In this document: positions 47,055 through 56,788 of the stretch, one piece after another
Numbering within the stretch: the stretch's first letter is position 1
Layout of the letters: each line of letters starts with the position of its first letter
Assembly (NCBI GenBank): GCA_003864495.1
Contig: ML133478.1
Span: 1,725,606 to 1,789,605 of the forward strand
Source: Nemopilema nomurai
Lineage: Eukaryota > Cnidaria > Scyphozoa > Rhizostomeae > Rhizostomatidae
Length of the DNA: 64,000 nt
Reading direction: 5' to 3'
Program-made: the position numbers and the translations under genes
Notes under the pieces: generated by a model
Seen by the model: only the letters and a program-made list of their open reading frames with translations
Told to the model about the DNA's origin: nothing
The model's database searches: none

Positions 47055-47321
47055 TTATTCTATCGACGGTATAGATCCTTTGCAATCTTTCCTCCAGATG
47101 TCTGGTGGTTGTTGTGGTACTTGATGCCGTTGGTCTTGGCCTGCTAATTTGCCTGGGAGACAATGCTCTACTATCTTCTTGGTGAACTTCTCAATGAATA
47201 TCACCTTGGCTGTTTTAGTTAAAAGTTTCCATTCACACGTAAAGCTTGCTTTGTGGAATGGAAGACTTTCAGTTGATAATTGATTATTTTTTGGTAAGAT
47301 ATTCTCTCCGCTGCATGCCAT
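47055..47321 (-). pseudogene. Unrecognised open frame, P block 4
   Basis: Homologue of 4840-5160 over ENILPKNNQLSTESLPFHKA through GKLAGQ, then frameshifted (DQRHQVPQQ). An 88-codon relic. Confidence 0.28.
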
Positions 47322-47730
47322 TTGTTAGTGTTATGAAACTCGATGTTGGGAATTTTCCAATGTTAAGTCATCGGTTGCTGGTAGCTGGATTTCCTTATTA
47401 TGGGCAGAAGAATCGTGTGTAATCTTCTACTATCTAATCATTCGATACGGTGCTGGTTTTTCACAAAATGTCCCATTTATAAGTAGCATGATTGTGTGGT
47501 AAAACTCTTGGCGGACCATTGACTGTTTGATAATACTAAATAAAATTCATTGAAAACTGTGTCATTTCTAGTCGACTTTACCAGATTGTACTGTCTGGAA
47601 ATGATTTCAGTCTTTAACCAGCTTTGGATGAAAACTAACTTCGCCTTTTTCGATAGCATTACTAATAATGCTATCTTCTTTTTTACTGATAAATATTTTA
47701 CCTACATGACTGATAACTAGACTCAGTTAC

Positions 47731-47974
47731 ACTTACCTGTGACAATCTTTCTCCTTCTTTATTGTCTTTCTGGAGATCAATTTAAACACAATTCTCTGAG
47801 TGAGCGTCTTTTATGGTCATCACAACCGTCCATCCTCTTCGAGATTGTTCGAAGACTGTAGTCGGCGTCCGAAAGAATCATCCTTTATAAGCCATAAAGT
47901 GATTGTGACGTCAATTGATTGGATGCCATAAATGGCAGTCGTATGCTGATTGGTTGTTTCTTCTGCGCATGGGC
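47731..47974 (-). promoter_or_regulatory. Diverged promoter/first-exon module (CRE 47906)
   Basis: TGCGCATGGGC (47964-47974), CCAAT, CArG, CCAAT, CRE 47906-47913, a classical TTATAAAGG TATA box, ATG 47831-47833 and donor CACAG|GTAAGT (complement 47731-47736). The best overall promoter-plus-donor consensus among the old modules. The ATG frame (MDGCDDHKRRSLREL) stops before the donor. Confidence 0.52.
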
Positions 47975-48849
47975 AAAGGATAAGGAACAGAGGATTTGCT
48001 TATGCTGCTTCTGAAGAAATTAAAAAAGCACGATAATGGATTCCTCATTTGCTTCCATGGAAATTTTGAAGTTCTACCTTTGAATGATCTTGTTACATGA
48101 AGAGCTATACATTTGAAGATTAGAAAGGCATTCAACTGAGTCGTACTCTCATTATAAGTGACAGTCTGGTTTGAAGTCTCAAAGTTTCTTCTCACGGAAT
48201 TCTTTTGCCTGTGTCTTGGATTTGATTGGCATAATCAGACGACGTTGCAGTTGAAAATCATCGAATCAAAACTGTTGATTTGAAAAAGGTATTCCTGATA
48301 CATACTAAAATCAGACGACGTTGCAGTTGAAAATCATCGAATCAAAACTGTTGATTTGAAAAAGGTATTCCTGATACATACTAAAATCAGACGACGTTGC
48401 AGTTGAAAATCATCGAATCAAACTGTTGATTTGAAAAAGGTATTCCTGATACATACATTAAAATATTTAAAACCACAAGCAATCACCTTTATCAACGTTT
48501 CTTTGCGCTTGCTAAGTAGATTAAAAATATGCATAATCAGTGCGATTACTAATTTAAAGATGCTTTATAAAAATGTCGATTATCTGTTCTTATAGTCATT
48601 ATCCTCATATCTCGCTTCTTGATTTAAAAAGGTTCCTCGTTTAAAAGTATGTAAACTAGCGTTTTGAGAAAATGATGCTGGGTCAATTTTTTTAACACTA
48701 CATTTTGCGTATCAATGAAGCATAATTTTAATGAAACCTTTTTCTTATTCAACACTATTGATGTCAAAATGAACACATGCCTTGATGTTGAATATTCATT
48801 TTCTGATTTGATGCATATGACAAAATATAATGGTTAAATATAATGGTCG
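47975..48849 (+). repeat. Diverged monomer with minisatellite
   Basis: Aligns in patches with the monomer (CATTCAACTGAGTCGTACTC, TTGATGTTGAATATTC) and closely with 53060-53740. Nothing coding recognised; a 94-codon minus frame (47911-48195) overlaps the promoter block and is probably fortuitous. Confidence 0.7.
48233..48459 (+). repeat. 76-bp minisatellite, three copies
   Basis: Repeats begin AATCAGACGACGTTGCAG at 48233, 48309 and 48385. The third differs by one missing A (ATCAAACTG). The equivalent place in the sister monomer (about 53309-53385) has one copy, so this is a local expansion. Confidence 0.92.
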
Positions 48850-50300
48850 AAAGACACTTGTTCAACAGAAATGAAGCTTTAAATGGAAAATATTGTGTTC
48901 AACTTACATTTATCAATGAATTAACGATCGTTTTACCTTCTTTCAAGTCTCTTCAACTGCCGCTTTCTCAGTGAGCCTTTTTCATTACCACCACAACCGT
49001 CCATCCTCTTCGAGATTTTATGTAGAATAATTTCGACGTCCAAAGGAACCATCTTATATGAGTCTTAAAATGATTGTGACGCCAGTTGATTAGATGCCAT
49101 AAATGGTAGCCGTAAGCTGATTGGTTATTTCTTCTGCGCATGTGCGGAGGGTGAAGAAGGAACAGAGGATTTGCTTCTGCTTTATTTGGAGAAAATGAGA
49201 AAAGTCCGTTAAAGGATTTCTCATTTGTTTGCATGGAAATTTTGAATTTCTTCTCTTCAGTTATCTAGTTACATGAAGAGCTGTACATTTGAAGTGTTGG
49301 GAGGCATTCAACTGAAATGTACTCTCAGTATCGTTACCAGCCTTGCTGTGAGAGAAAAATGTCCTTTTTAATCGTCATTATATTGCTGGTGTGATTGAGT
49401 TTTTATTAACATAACCAGAACATGCAGCAGTATGAAATCGTTGAATCAAAACTGTTGGTTTGAAAAAGGCAGTTGCCATTTATGCACGGAAATGTTTCTA
49501 TACAACAAGCCATCACACCCTGTATCAAAATTCTAATAATTTCGCTTATAGCTGATTGCTAGCTAAGTAGATAAAATATGAATAATCGTAAGATTTCTCA
49601 TTTTAAAAATAAATGATGAAAAAGTCGATTATCTGTTTGCATGGCAAAGACGTTATATGCTTAATCTTCTTTCTCGACTTGAAATCTTACCTCGTTGAAT
49701 AGTATGCCAACAGGTGATTGGAAAGAATGTTACTGGCTCGAGTTCCTTCATCATTACAATTTGCATATTAACAAAGTATAATCTGAATGCAAATATTTTT
49801 CTCATTCGAAACGATTGATGTTAAATGAACATATACCTTGATGTTGAATATTCATTTTGATGTTTATTACGAAAAAATGATTCAATGTCCAAAGACTCTT
49901 GTTCAACAGAAATGAAGCTTTAAATGAAAAATATTGTGTTCAACTAACACTTATCTGTGAATTAACGATCTTTTTACCTTCTTTGATGTCTCTTCAACTG
50001 CCGCTTTCTCAGTGAGCCTTTTTCATTACCACCACAACCTTCCATCCTCTTCTAGATTGTTTGTAGAATAATTTCGACGTCCAAAGGAACCATCTTATAT
50101 GAGTCTTAAAATGATTGTGACGTCAGTTGATTAGATGCCATAAATGGTAGCCGTAAGCTGATTGGTTATTTCTTCTGCGCATGTGCGGAGGGTGAAGAAG
50201 GATCAGAGGATTTGCTTCTGCTTTATTTGGAGACAATGATAAAAGTCCGTCCGTTAATGGACTTCTCATTTGTTTGCATGGAAGTTGTGATTTTCTTCTT
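48850..50300 (+). repeat. Short tandem array A5, two modules
   Basis: Modules with CRE positions 49077 (mutated to TGACGCCA) and 50118 (intact), 1,041 bp apart; monomer start at 49584. Both share private changes (TTCGACGTCCAAAGGAACC, GTCTTAAAATGATTG, GATTAGATGCC), so they duplicated from one another. The second passes into P block 5. Confidence 0.88.
50043..50186 (-). promoter_or_regulatory. Promoter module of array A5 (CRE 50118)
   Basis: NRF1-like 50176-50186, CArG kept, one CCAAT lost (GATTAG), CRE 50118-50125, CATATAAGA, ATG 50043-50045. The usual donor position reads CTAACAC, so the GTAAGT is destroyed. Confidence 0.42.
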
Positions 50301-52815
50301 AATGACCATCTTGTTTAATGAAAAGGTATGCCTCTCTACTCTTAGGAGACTTTCAACTGATTCTCACTCTCAGTATCGCAAACAGTCTGCCTTTGAAACA
50401 GAAAGGACTTTCGCACGCAATGTTTTTGCTTACTTAACTTGCTTGCTTAATTGGGTTTGCTTTGCCTGTCGGGTCATTACAATAAATCAATTTTAGGGTC
50501 ATTAAAAGGCTTTTCATCCAGAACTATTTCATTATTGCTTTTTTTAATGTAAGAACTGCACTTTCTGAAGAAGGAACGTAAGTTTTTATTCATCACCAAA
50601 TAATTGAAAACCTGCCACAAGTCTTTTATTTGCTGATATTTTCAAATTTTTCAAGATTCATCTCTAAAACAGTTTGGGCTTTCAATGCAAATGATTTGGG
50701 TTTTTATTATTGGTCTTAGCACAGTATTTTATGAGTAGAGGGTTATTTTTAAATGCCAATTTTAATTGAAAATTACGTTTCTAGCTCATTTTCCTACTAG
50801 TAATTCACTTTACATACAGCAATAGCCTGATATTTTTTCTTCTCTACAGGCATTGCAAATGTCAAGTATGAAATGAGACACATCAGTATGGAATCGTTTG
50901 ATTGCGAAATGAAGAAATTGGACGGGTACTTGACAGAGACTTATCACGAGTGGTGAGATAAAGATATAAATTTACAGTTGTAAATAAAACGACGAAATAC
51001 GGACATTCTTAACAGCAAGAGCCATTTAGCCAGCAACGAGTATTTGAAAATGGCCTAACAAAAAACCTATAATATCTGGCTGAGATGGAAACGAAAAAGA
51101 AAACTGTAATATTTAGTTGAGGAGGATGGTTGGCATTTCAGATGCACAATTGAAGCATCGGCTTTCATTGTTTTAGGAAAGCGGACAAGGCGATGGAAGA
51201 GAAGTTGCAGACGTTCACGTGACACTAAAAGCCAACTGACCAGGGCTGTTGAATCAAATGAAATGTCAAAATGTGCTTTTTGTTGTTGTTGAGGCGGTTC
51301 AGGTGTTGATGCTTGAGGTAAGATTTTCATTTTCCCATGTCTGGATTTTTATATGGGCATTCATCTTTCTGTCTATAAGAACACAAATCATTTTCCATTT
51401 ACAGACAGCATGATCTTATTTCTATCTCCTTAAATCTCAACTTGAATGATTAAAAATGTTGTTGACTAATCGTGGTGTATGTAGTGCATGCTTGCCCCTT
51501 CTGCTTTTAACATTTGAATGAGCATATTTCGACAAGACCATCTCAATGCCAACTTACTCCGAATCCTGTTTGGTGTATGAGATAATTGCGTCCAAGTTAC
51601 ATAGGCACTCTTCTTATTCTTCCATGTCTCTTCAAATCCATGCTTTGATTGAATTTTTCCAACTTCATAAAGACCGTCATCTCCTTCGAGGTTATATACA
51701 AACAAAAGATTAATTATGTGAAAGTACTCTTATATAGGCTACGTTATTATTGCAATTGTAGAGGAATCATGCTATTCGATAGCTCATTCGTTGCTGATTC
51801 TGCACTTTTCCGTTAGCATCACACATTATGACTCCAAGACACAAAATGACAAACTGCGGCTTCTTTGGGCGCTTGAGTATGAATCAAATTTTGTTTGAAA
51901 TAGCGCTTAGTAAATAACTAAGGAAAATCTTCAAAATATGTTATTTGGGTGGTCAAGTAAATTGTCCTTCAAAGGAATCATTTGGGAGCTCACCCGAACT
52001 AGCTGGTTTCGAATTGTCTGCAGAGTTTTTGACGGGTGCTGTCCCTAACGTCATTTAGGTCATTATTCTAAGAAATCTGAATCTTTAGGCAATAATCGCA
52101 CGGGGCAAAACGCGGGTAGCAGTCAAAGACAGCTAGCTGGTATTCTATCGACGGTATAGATCCTTTGCAATCTTTCCTCCAGATGTCTGGTGGTTGTTGC
52201 GGTACTTGATGCCGTTGGCTTTTGGCCTGATAATTTGCCTGGGAGACAATGCTCTACTACCTTCTTGGTGAACTTCTCAATGAATATCACCTGGCTGTTT
52301 TAGTTAAAAGTTTCCATTCACACCTAAGGTTTGCTTTATGGAATGGAAGACTTTCAGCTGATAATTGATTATTTTTTGGTAAGATATTCTCTCCGTTGCA
52401 TGCCATTGGTTAGTGTTATGAAATTCGATGTTGGGATATTTCCAATGTTGAGTCATCGGTTGCTGGTAGCTGGATTTCCTTATTATGGGCTGAAGAGTCG
52501 TGTGTAATCTTTTGCTATCTAATCATTCGATACGGTGCTGGTTTTTCACAGAATGTCCCATTTATAAGTAGCATGTTTGTGTGGTAAAACTCTTGGCGGA
52601 CCATTGACTGTTTAATAATACTAAATAAAATTCATTGAAAACTGTGTCATTTCTAGTTGACTTTACCAGATTGTACTGTCTGGAAATGATTTCAGTCTTT
52701 AACCAGCTTTGGATCAAAGCTAACTTCACCTATTTCGATAGCATTACTAATAATGCTATCTTCTTTTTTACTGATAACTATTTTACCGACATGACAGATA
52801 ACTAGACTCAGTTAC
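50301..52815 (+). repeat. P block 5, internally deleted
   Basis: Collinear with P block 4 but with about 640 bp missing: ACACAAAT joins CATTTTCC at about 51388, corresponding to 45665-46300 of P4. Exon-like segment 50850-51317, old-module relic near 51740-51800, ancestral segment 51815-51915, the unrecognised frame relic (about 52155-52400, one-base frameshift). Its terminal-monomer part is array type up to TGGAAGTTGTG, then terminal type. Confidence 0.8.
50850..51317 (+). pseudogene. Exon-like segment, P block 5
   Basis: Acceptor TTTTTTCTTCTCTACAG, donor GAG|GTAAGA (GT at 51318). One frame reads MESFDCEMKKLDGYLTETYH then EW and stop, the longest readable version of the first half of this ancestral exon. 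A second frame encodes MEEKLQTFT. Not translatable as a whole. Confidence 0.4.
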
Positions 52816-53059
52816 ACTTACCTGTGACAATCGTACTCCTTCTTTATTGTCTTTCTGGAGATCAATTAAAACACAATTCTCTGAGAGAGCCCCTTTTATG
52901 GCCATCACAATCGTCCACCCTCTTCGAGATTGTTTTAAGACTGTAGTCGGCGTCCAAAAGAATCATCCTTTATAAGCCATAAATTGATTGTGACGTCAAT
53001 TGATTGGATGCCATAAATGGCAGTCGTATGCTGATTGGTTGTTTCTTCTGCGCATGGGC
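52816..53059 (-). promoter_or_regulatory. Diverged promoter module (CRE 52991)
   Basis: Same lineage as 47906: TGCGCATGGGC 53049-53059, CArG, two CCAAT, CRE 52991-52998, TTATAAAGG, donor CAG|GTAAGT (52816-52821). The start codon is changed (CAC where others have CAT, ATG to GTG), so a peptide is unlikely. Confidence 0.48.
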
Positions 53060-53740
53060 AAAGGATAAGTAACAGAGGATTTGCTTATCCTGCTTTTGAA
53101 GAAATTAAAAAAGCACGATAATGGATTCCTCATTTGCTTCCATGGAAATTTTGAAGTTCTACCTTTGAATGATCTTGTTACATGAAGATCTATACATTTG
53201 AAGATTAGAAAGGCATTCAACTGAGTCGTACTCTTATTATAAGTGACAGTCTGGTTTTAAGTTTCTTCTCACGGCATTATTTTGCTTGTGTCTTGGATTT
53301 GATTGGCAAAATCAGACGACGTTGCAGTTGAAAATCATCGAATCAAAACTGTTGATTTGAAAAAAGGTATTCCTGATATATACATTAAAATCTTTAAAAC
53401 CACAAGCAATCACCTTTATCAACGTTTCTTTGCGCTTGCTAAGTAGATTAAAAATGCATAATCAGTGCGATCACTAATTTGAAGATGCTTGATAAAAATG
53501 TCGATTATCTGTTCTTATAGACATTATCCCCTTATCTCGCTTCTTCATTTGAAAAGATTACTCGTTTAAAAGTATGCAAACTAGCGTTTTGAGAAAATGT
53601 TGCTGGGTCAATTTTCTTTAACACTACATTTTCCGCATCAATGAAGCATAATTTTAATGAAACCTTTTTCTTATTCAATACGATTGATGGCAAAATGAAC
53701 ACATGCCTTGATGTTGAATATTCATTTTCAACCAAATCAA
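53060..53740 (+). repeat. Diverged monomer before Q block 2
   Basis: Sister of 47975-48849 with a single copy of the 76-bp element. Ends at ATATTCATTTTCAACC, where Q sequence begins. Nothing coding recognised. Confidence 0.7.
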
Positions 53741-54095
53741 TCTAGATTTGGGTAGTCTTCAGGATTTCATAACCACAAGAGTCAAAATTGGCAGGACACG
53801 TCTAAAATGAAAATAGAGAGTTATTGTTGATGTTCTACTGTAAAGGGAATGAATCTGAGATATAATCCTTGTAGCAAATCTTTAATGCTTTGTCGACGAT
53901 CCTTCGACGGTCAGTAAAAAGAAGAACAACTCTGTCCTTAGAATTATTACAAACAGGCTGCTATTCATTGCTTTTAAGGCAACATAAATGTCTGATGGTA
54001 CATTTTATCATTGGAAGTTTTTATTCATTTTTCTGTGTAGAACTGATGATTGAAAACCTTTAATCTTTTTCTTTTATTTTTAATCGAAATCATGG

Positions 54096-54320
54096 TCAAC
54101 ATGCAATTGGGAAAGAAAATAGTGAATATGGTAGAGGCATGATCTGTTGTGCCTTGTCATACAGTTTCTTGTACTTTCTAAATATAAGTATAATTGACAT
54201 CATTTCTTTGAGGTATTCTTCATGTAATGAGGCTGTGTCTCCATAATAATCACGGATATCATCAATATCCCAATAGATTCCTGGTACATATTTACCTACC
54301 GATACGTTGATGTATATGGG
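54096..54320 (-). pseudogene. Possible coding fragment, minus strand, private to Q block 2
   Basis: A 74-codon frame open between stops, without an initial Met (first ATG codons are about codon 40). It reads VGKYVPGIYWDIDDIRDYYG, then DTASLHEEYLKEMMS, FRKYKKLYDKAQQIMP. The mix of acidic, aromatic and basic residues looks more protein-like than neighbouring frames, but I do not recognise it. It starts inside private sequence and ends in sequence shared with Q1. Confidence 0.25.
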
Positions 54321-54419
54321 CTAAACGTTCAGCGTAGCCTGCCAAAAATTTGTCAGAATGCTCTAAGCCGAGAAAATATCAGATATTTCCTTCGAAAGTG
54401 AATTTTGACTCTAGTGTGA

Positions 54420-54632
54420 AGCACTTCTCTCAAACATGGTTGTAAGCTAGTCATCACGTTACAACGGGAGTTATTCCGTTGGAAGTCGGAAACACTTATG
54501 CTACCAAACAGACTCTGGCATTCGGACGTCGATGTTGAGTGGTACGTGTTTGAAAAGTTTCTTATTAGTGGGTATGTTTCTCAGCAATGGAGGAAGTGTT
54601 ATTTTTCAATATTTCTAGCGATCCTGAATTGA
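54420..54632 (+). pseudogene. Possible coding fragment, plus strand, private to Q block 2
   Basis: A 70-codon frame open between stops, reading LKHGCKLVITLQRELFRWKS, then LPNRLWHSDVDVEWYVFEKF. Unrecognised. With the opposite-strand frame 100 bp to the left, it suggests the 54130-55005 insert came from a gene or element. Confidence 0.22.
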
Positions 54633-55045
54633 GAATACAAGGCCCACTTTACGTTTCTTTTTTTCGATAGATTTCATCAAAAGAACACAAGTTTATATAT
54701 GATTGCAAAAATTTCACAGTAATTTTTCAAAGGTTTTGGTAAAGAGTCTTTCCTGCCCTCTTCTCAATAATCAAATTAACGTACATACATCATTTAATGA
54801 TTCTACCACTTCTCAGGGCTGTAGGAATATCCCAGGAAATGGTACTGTTCTGAAAAGTCACCGTCGGATTAAGAAAAAACAAAATAAATTTGGAATAAAG
54901 ATCCTGGGTGAGCCCTTAACGGAATGATATCATGGCTTGAGAGATCAAAGAGAATCAGTCAAGTTTACAAGGGATTGGACGGTAGACACGCTGCATTCGA
55001 CGTAGGCCTTATTATCAAAATGCCATGATATTTTGCTAAGATAAA

Positions 55046-55528
55046 TTGTTAAATGCAAAGATCTCATTATTCTCCGACATGAAAAAGTTAAACAGCAGAA
55101 TTAAAGTTCATATTAGCGCAATCAGAACTTTGAAAGCGCGGGAAAAGAGTACACACAGGGATTACAGGGGTTTAGTTATGGAAATCAACATGTCCGTAGG
55201 GATTTCTAAGAACCTAATCACGTCTCGTGGGTTTTGGGCAAATCATCGAACGTTACAAAGAAAACGAGGATTGACACAGCGCCTAACCAAAACATCTCTA
55301 CTGCTTGTAAAGATGGCCTAAGCACCAAAATTCCACGATACTCGGCTAAGAAAGATAGTTATCAGTTTGATATATATAGCATCAGTTTCCAATGCTTAAA
55401 GAAAGTGGTCAAGGCAAGGGAAGAGAAGGGGAAGTTCCTCATGCGAATGGTTCACTTATCATCATCGTTGAGTCAAATGGAAACTGGAGATGTTGTGGTC
55501 TAGGTAGTGCAAATTTCCTGGATTCCAA
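55046..55528 (+). pseudogene. Exon-like segment, Q block 2
   Basis: First frame: DMKKLNSRIKVHISAIRTLK, then AREKSTHRDYRGLVMEINMS. Second frame: KKDSYQFDIYSISFQCLKKV, then VKAREEKGKFLMRMVHLSS. A donor CAA|GTAAGG follows (GT at 55529). The two frames overlap at 55234-55321 through a frameshift. Homologous to 37363-37935 and more distantly to the five P exons. No family assigned; a helical, charged protein such as a coiled-coil domain is a guess. Confidence 0.42.
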
Positions 55529-56052
55529 GTAAGGTTACCATTTTTAACTTCCCAATTTCATTCGCTCGCATTCGTCTTACAAATAGTTAGGACAAGAATT
55601 GTTGCAAAATTTAAATTCTTTGCAATCGAATTTTATTTTGACTTTTAGCGCAGTTAATAAACCTTTGCTGAAGCGAGCATCTTGGAGAACATCTCCTGTA
55701 AACCTGTGTGTAATTCAGCTGCTTCAGTTTAGAAATTATAAATTCCAGATGTAGAATTAATAACCGACAATGTGCGAATTGTAAGCTGAATGAGTCATGA
55801 CTCGATACAGGGCTTGTATAGAAAGTTTGACTAAAACTACATCGCTACAGGCTTTGAAATATTCCGCTGACCATCTAAAGTTAGAGTCGTAATTAGCAGC
55901 GATATCAGCAATATACCCAACTGAGAGAGAGGACTTTATTAAAAAAAAATTTGAAACAAAATGACTTGAACACGTCTTAAAATGAGATGGAGATAGAAGA
56001 AAGTGTCACAATTTATAATAAAGGTTCAATTTAAATTCAACTTATGTCTATG

Positions 56053-56316
56053 TCACAAAATAATGGCTGAATTTATCCTTATTCGCAATTCGAGTAAAAA
56101 AATCTGGCTACGGTTACATTTCCTTAAAAAACTTTCAAACTGTATCCAGCTTAAAAAGTTCTTCTTTAGGAATATGTTGGTTGGTGAACAGGCTATACAT
56201 CTGTACTTTAGAGAAGCATTGGAATGAATCGTACTCTCAGTATCGTTGCAAGTCTGGTTTTGAAACATAATGACCTTTCTCTTGCCATTCTGTTGCCAGT
56301 GTGAATGGGATTTCAT
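56053..56316 (-). pseudogene. Unrecognised minus-strand open frame, Q block 2
   Basis: Homologue of 38499-38732 (CNDTESTIHSNASLKYRCIA, KKNFLSWIQFESFLRKCNRS), open over 87 codons. Repeat-derived; function unknown. Confidence 0.22.
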
Positions 56317-56788
56317 TGAAATACTCAGGTGACTTTTTAGTTAAAATTTATGTAGCATGAAGCAAGAAGTCATTGAACTAAAACTCTTCAGTTTAAAAAA
56401 AACCTTTCATATACCTAGTAAACCTTCCAAGTAAAATGTTTTACTTGACAAGCCATTTTAGATAAAAATTCCTGGTCTTTGAAATATGCATATTAAAAAC
56501 AATCCTCACATCGGAGATGCATGGCATGATAATCAATTATCTGCTCCTATAGAAAAGACAATAACTCTTCATTGCCTCATTTCTTGAAAGCTAAATGATC
56601 GAATAGTATAAACACTAGTGTTTTCCGAACATGTTTAACTTGCATATAGTTAAGGAATGACCTTAATGCAAATATTTTCTCATCCGAAACGACTGGTTTC
56701 AAAATGAATTAATCCTACTAAGTTATGGCTTTGATGCCAACAAAACCTGATTTAACTATCAGGACAGAAAAATAATGAATAAACGTGA

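Larger units (their letters stand above)
44591..47730 (+). repeat. P block 4
   Basis: More diverged than P1-P3 but collinear. Terminal-monomer tail (44650-45170), exon-like segment 45174-45597, AT-rich flank to 46600, a badly decayed old module (about 46660-46740, CRE gone), the ancestral segment lost from units 1 and 2 (46730-46835), the unrecognised frame at 47055-47321, then the promoter module at 47731. No retroelement tail. Confidence 0.8.
53741..56788 (+). repeat. Q block 2
   Basis: Homologue of Q block 1, starting at TAGATTTGGGTA. 53741-54120 matches 36502-36890; 54130-55005 is private; 55007-56788 matches 37315-39205. It ends abruptly (AATAAACGT, then GATGTATGCATATGAG), joining Q directly to the TATA region of a promoter module and losing about 230 bp present in Q1. 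Confidence 0.8.

Noticed and set aside
48233..48459. 76-bp repeat as transposon terminal repeats
   Set aside because: Three direct tandem copies without spacer; a local duplication rather than element ends.
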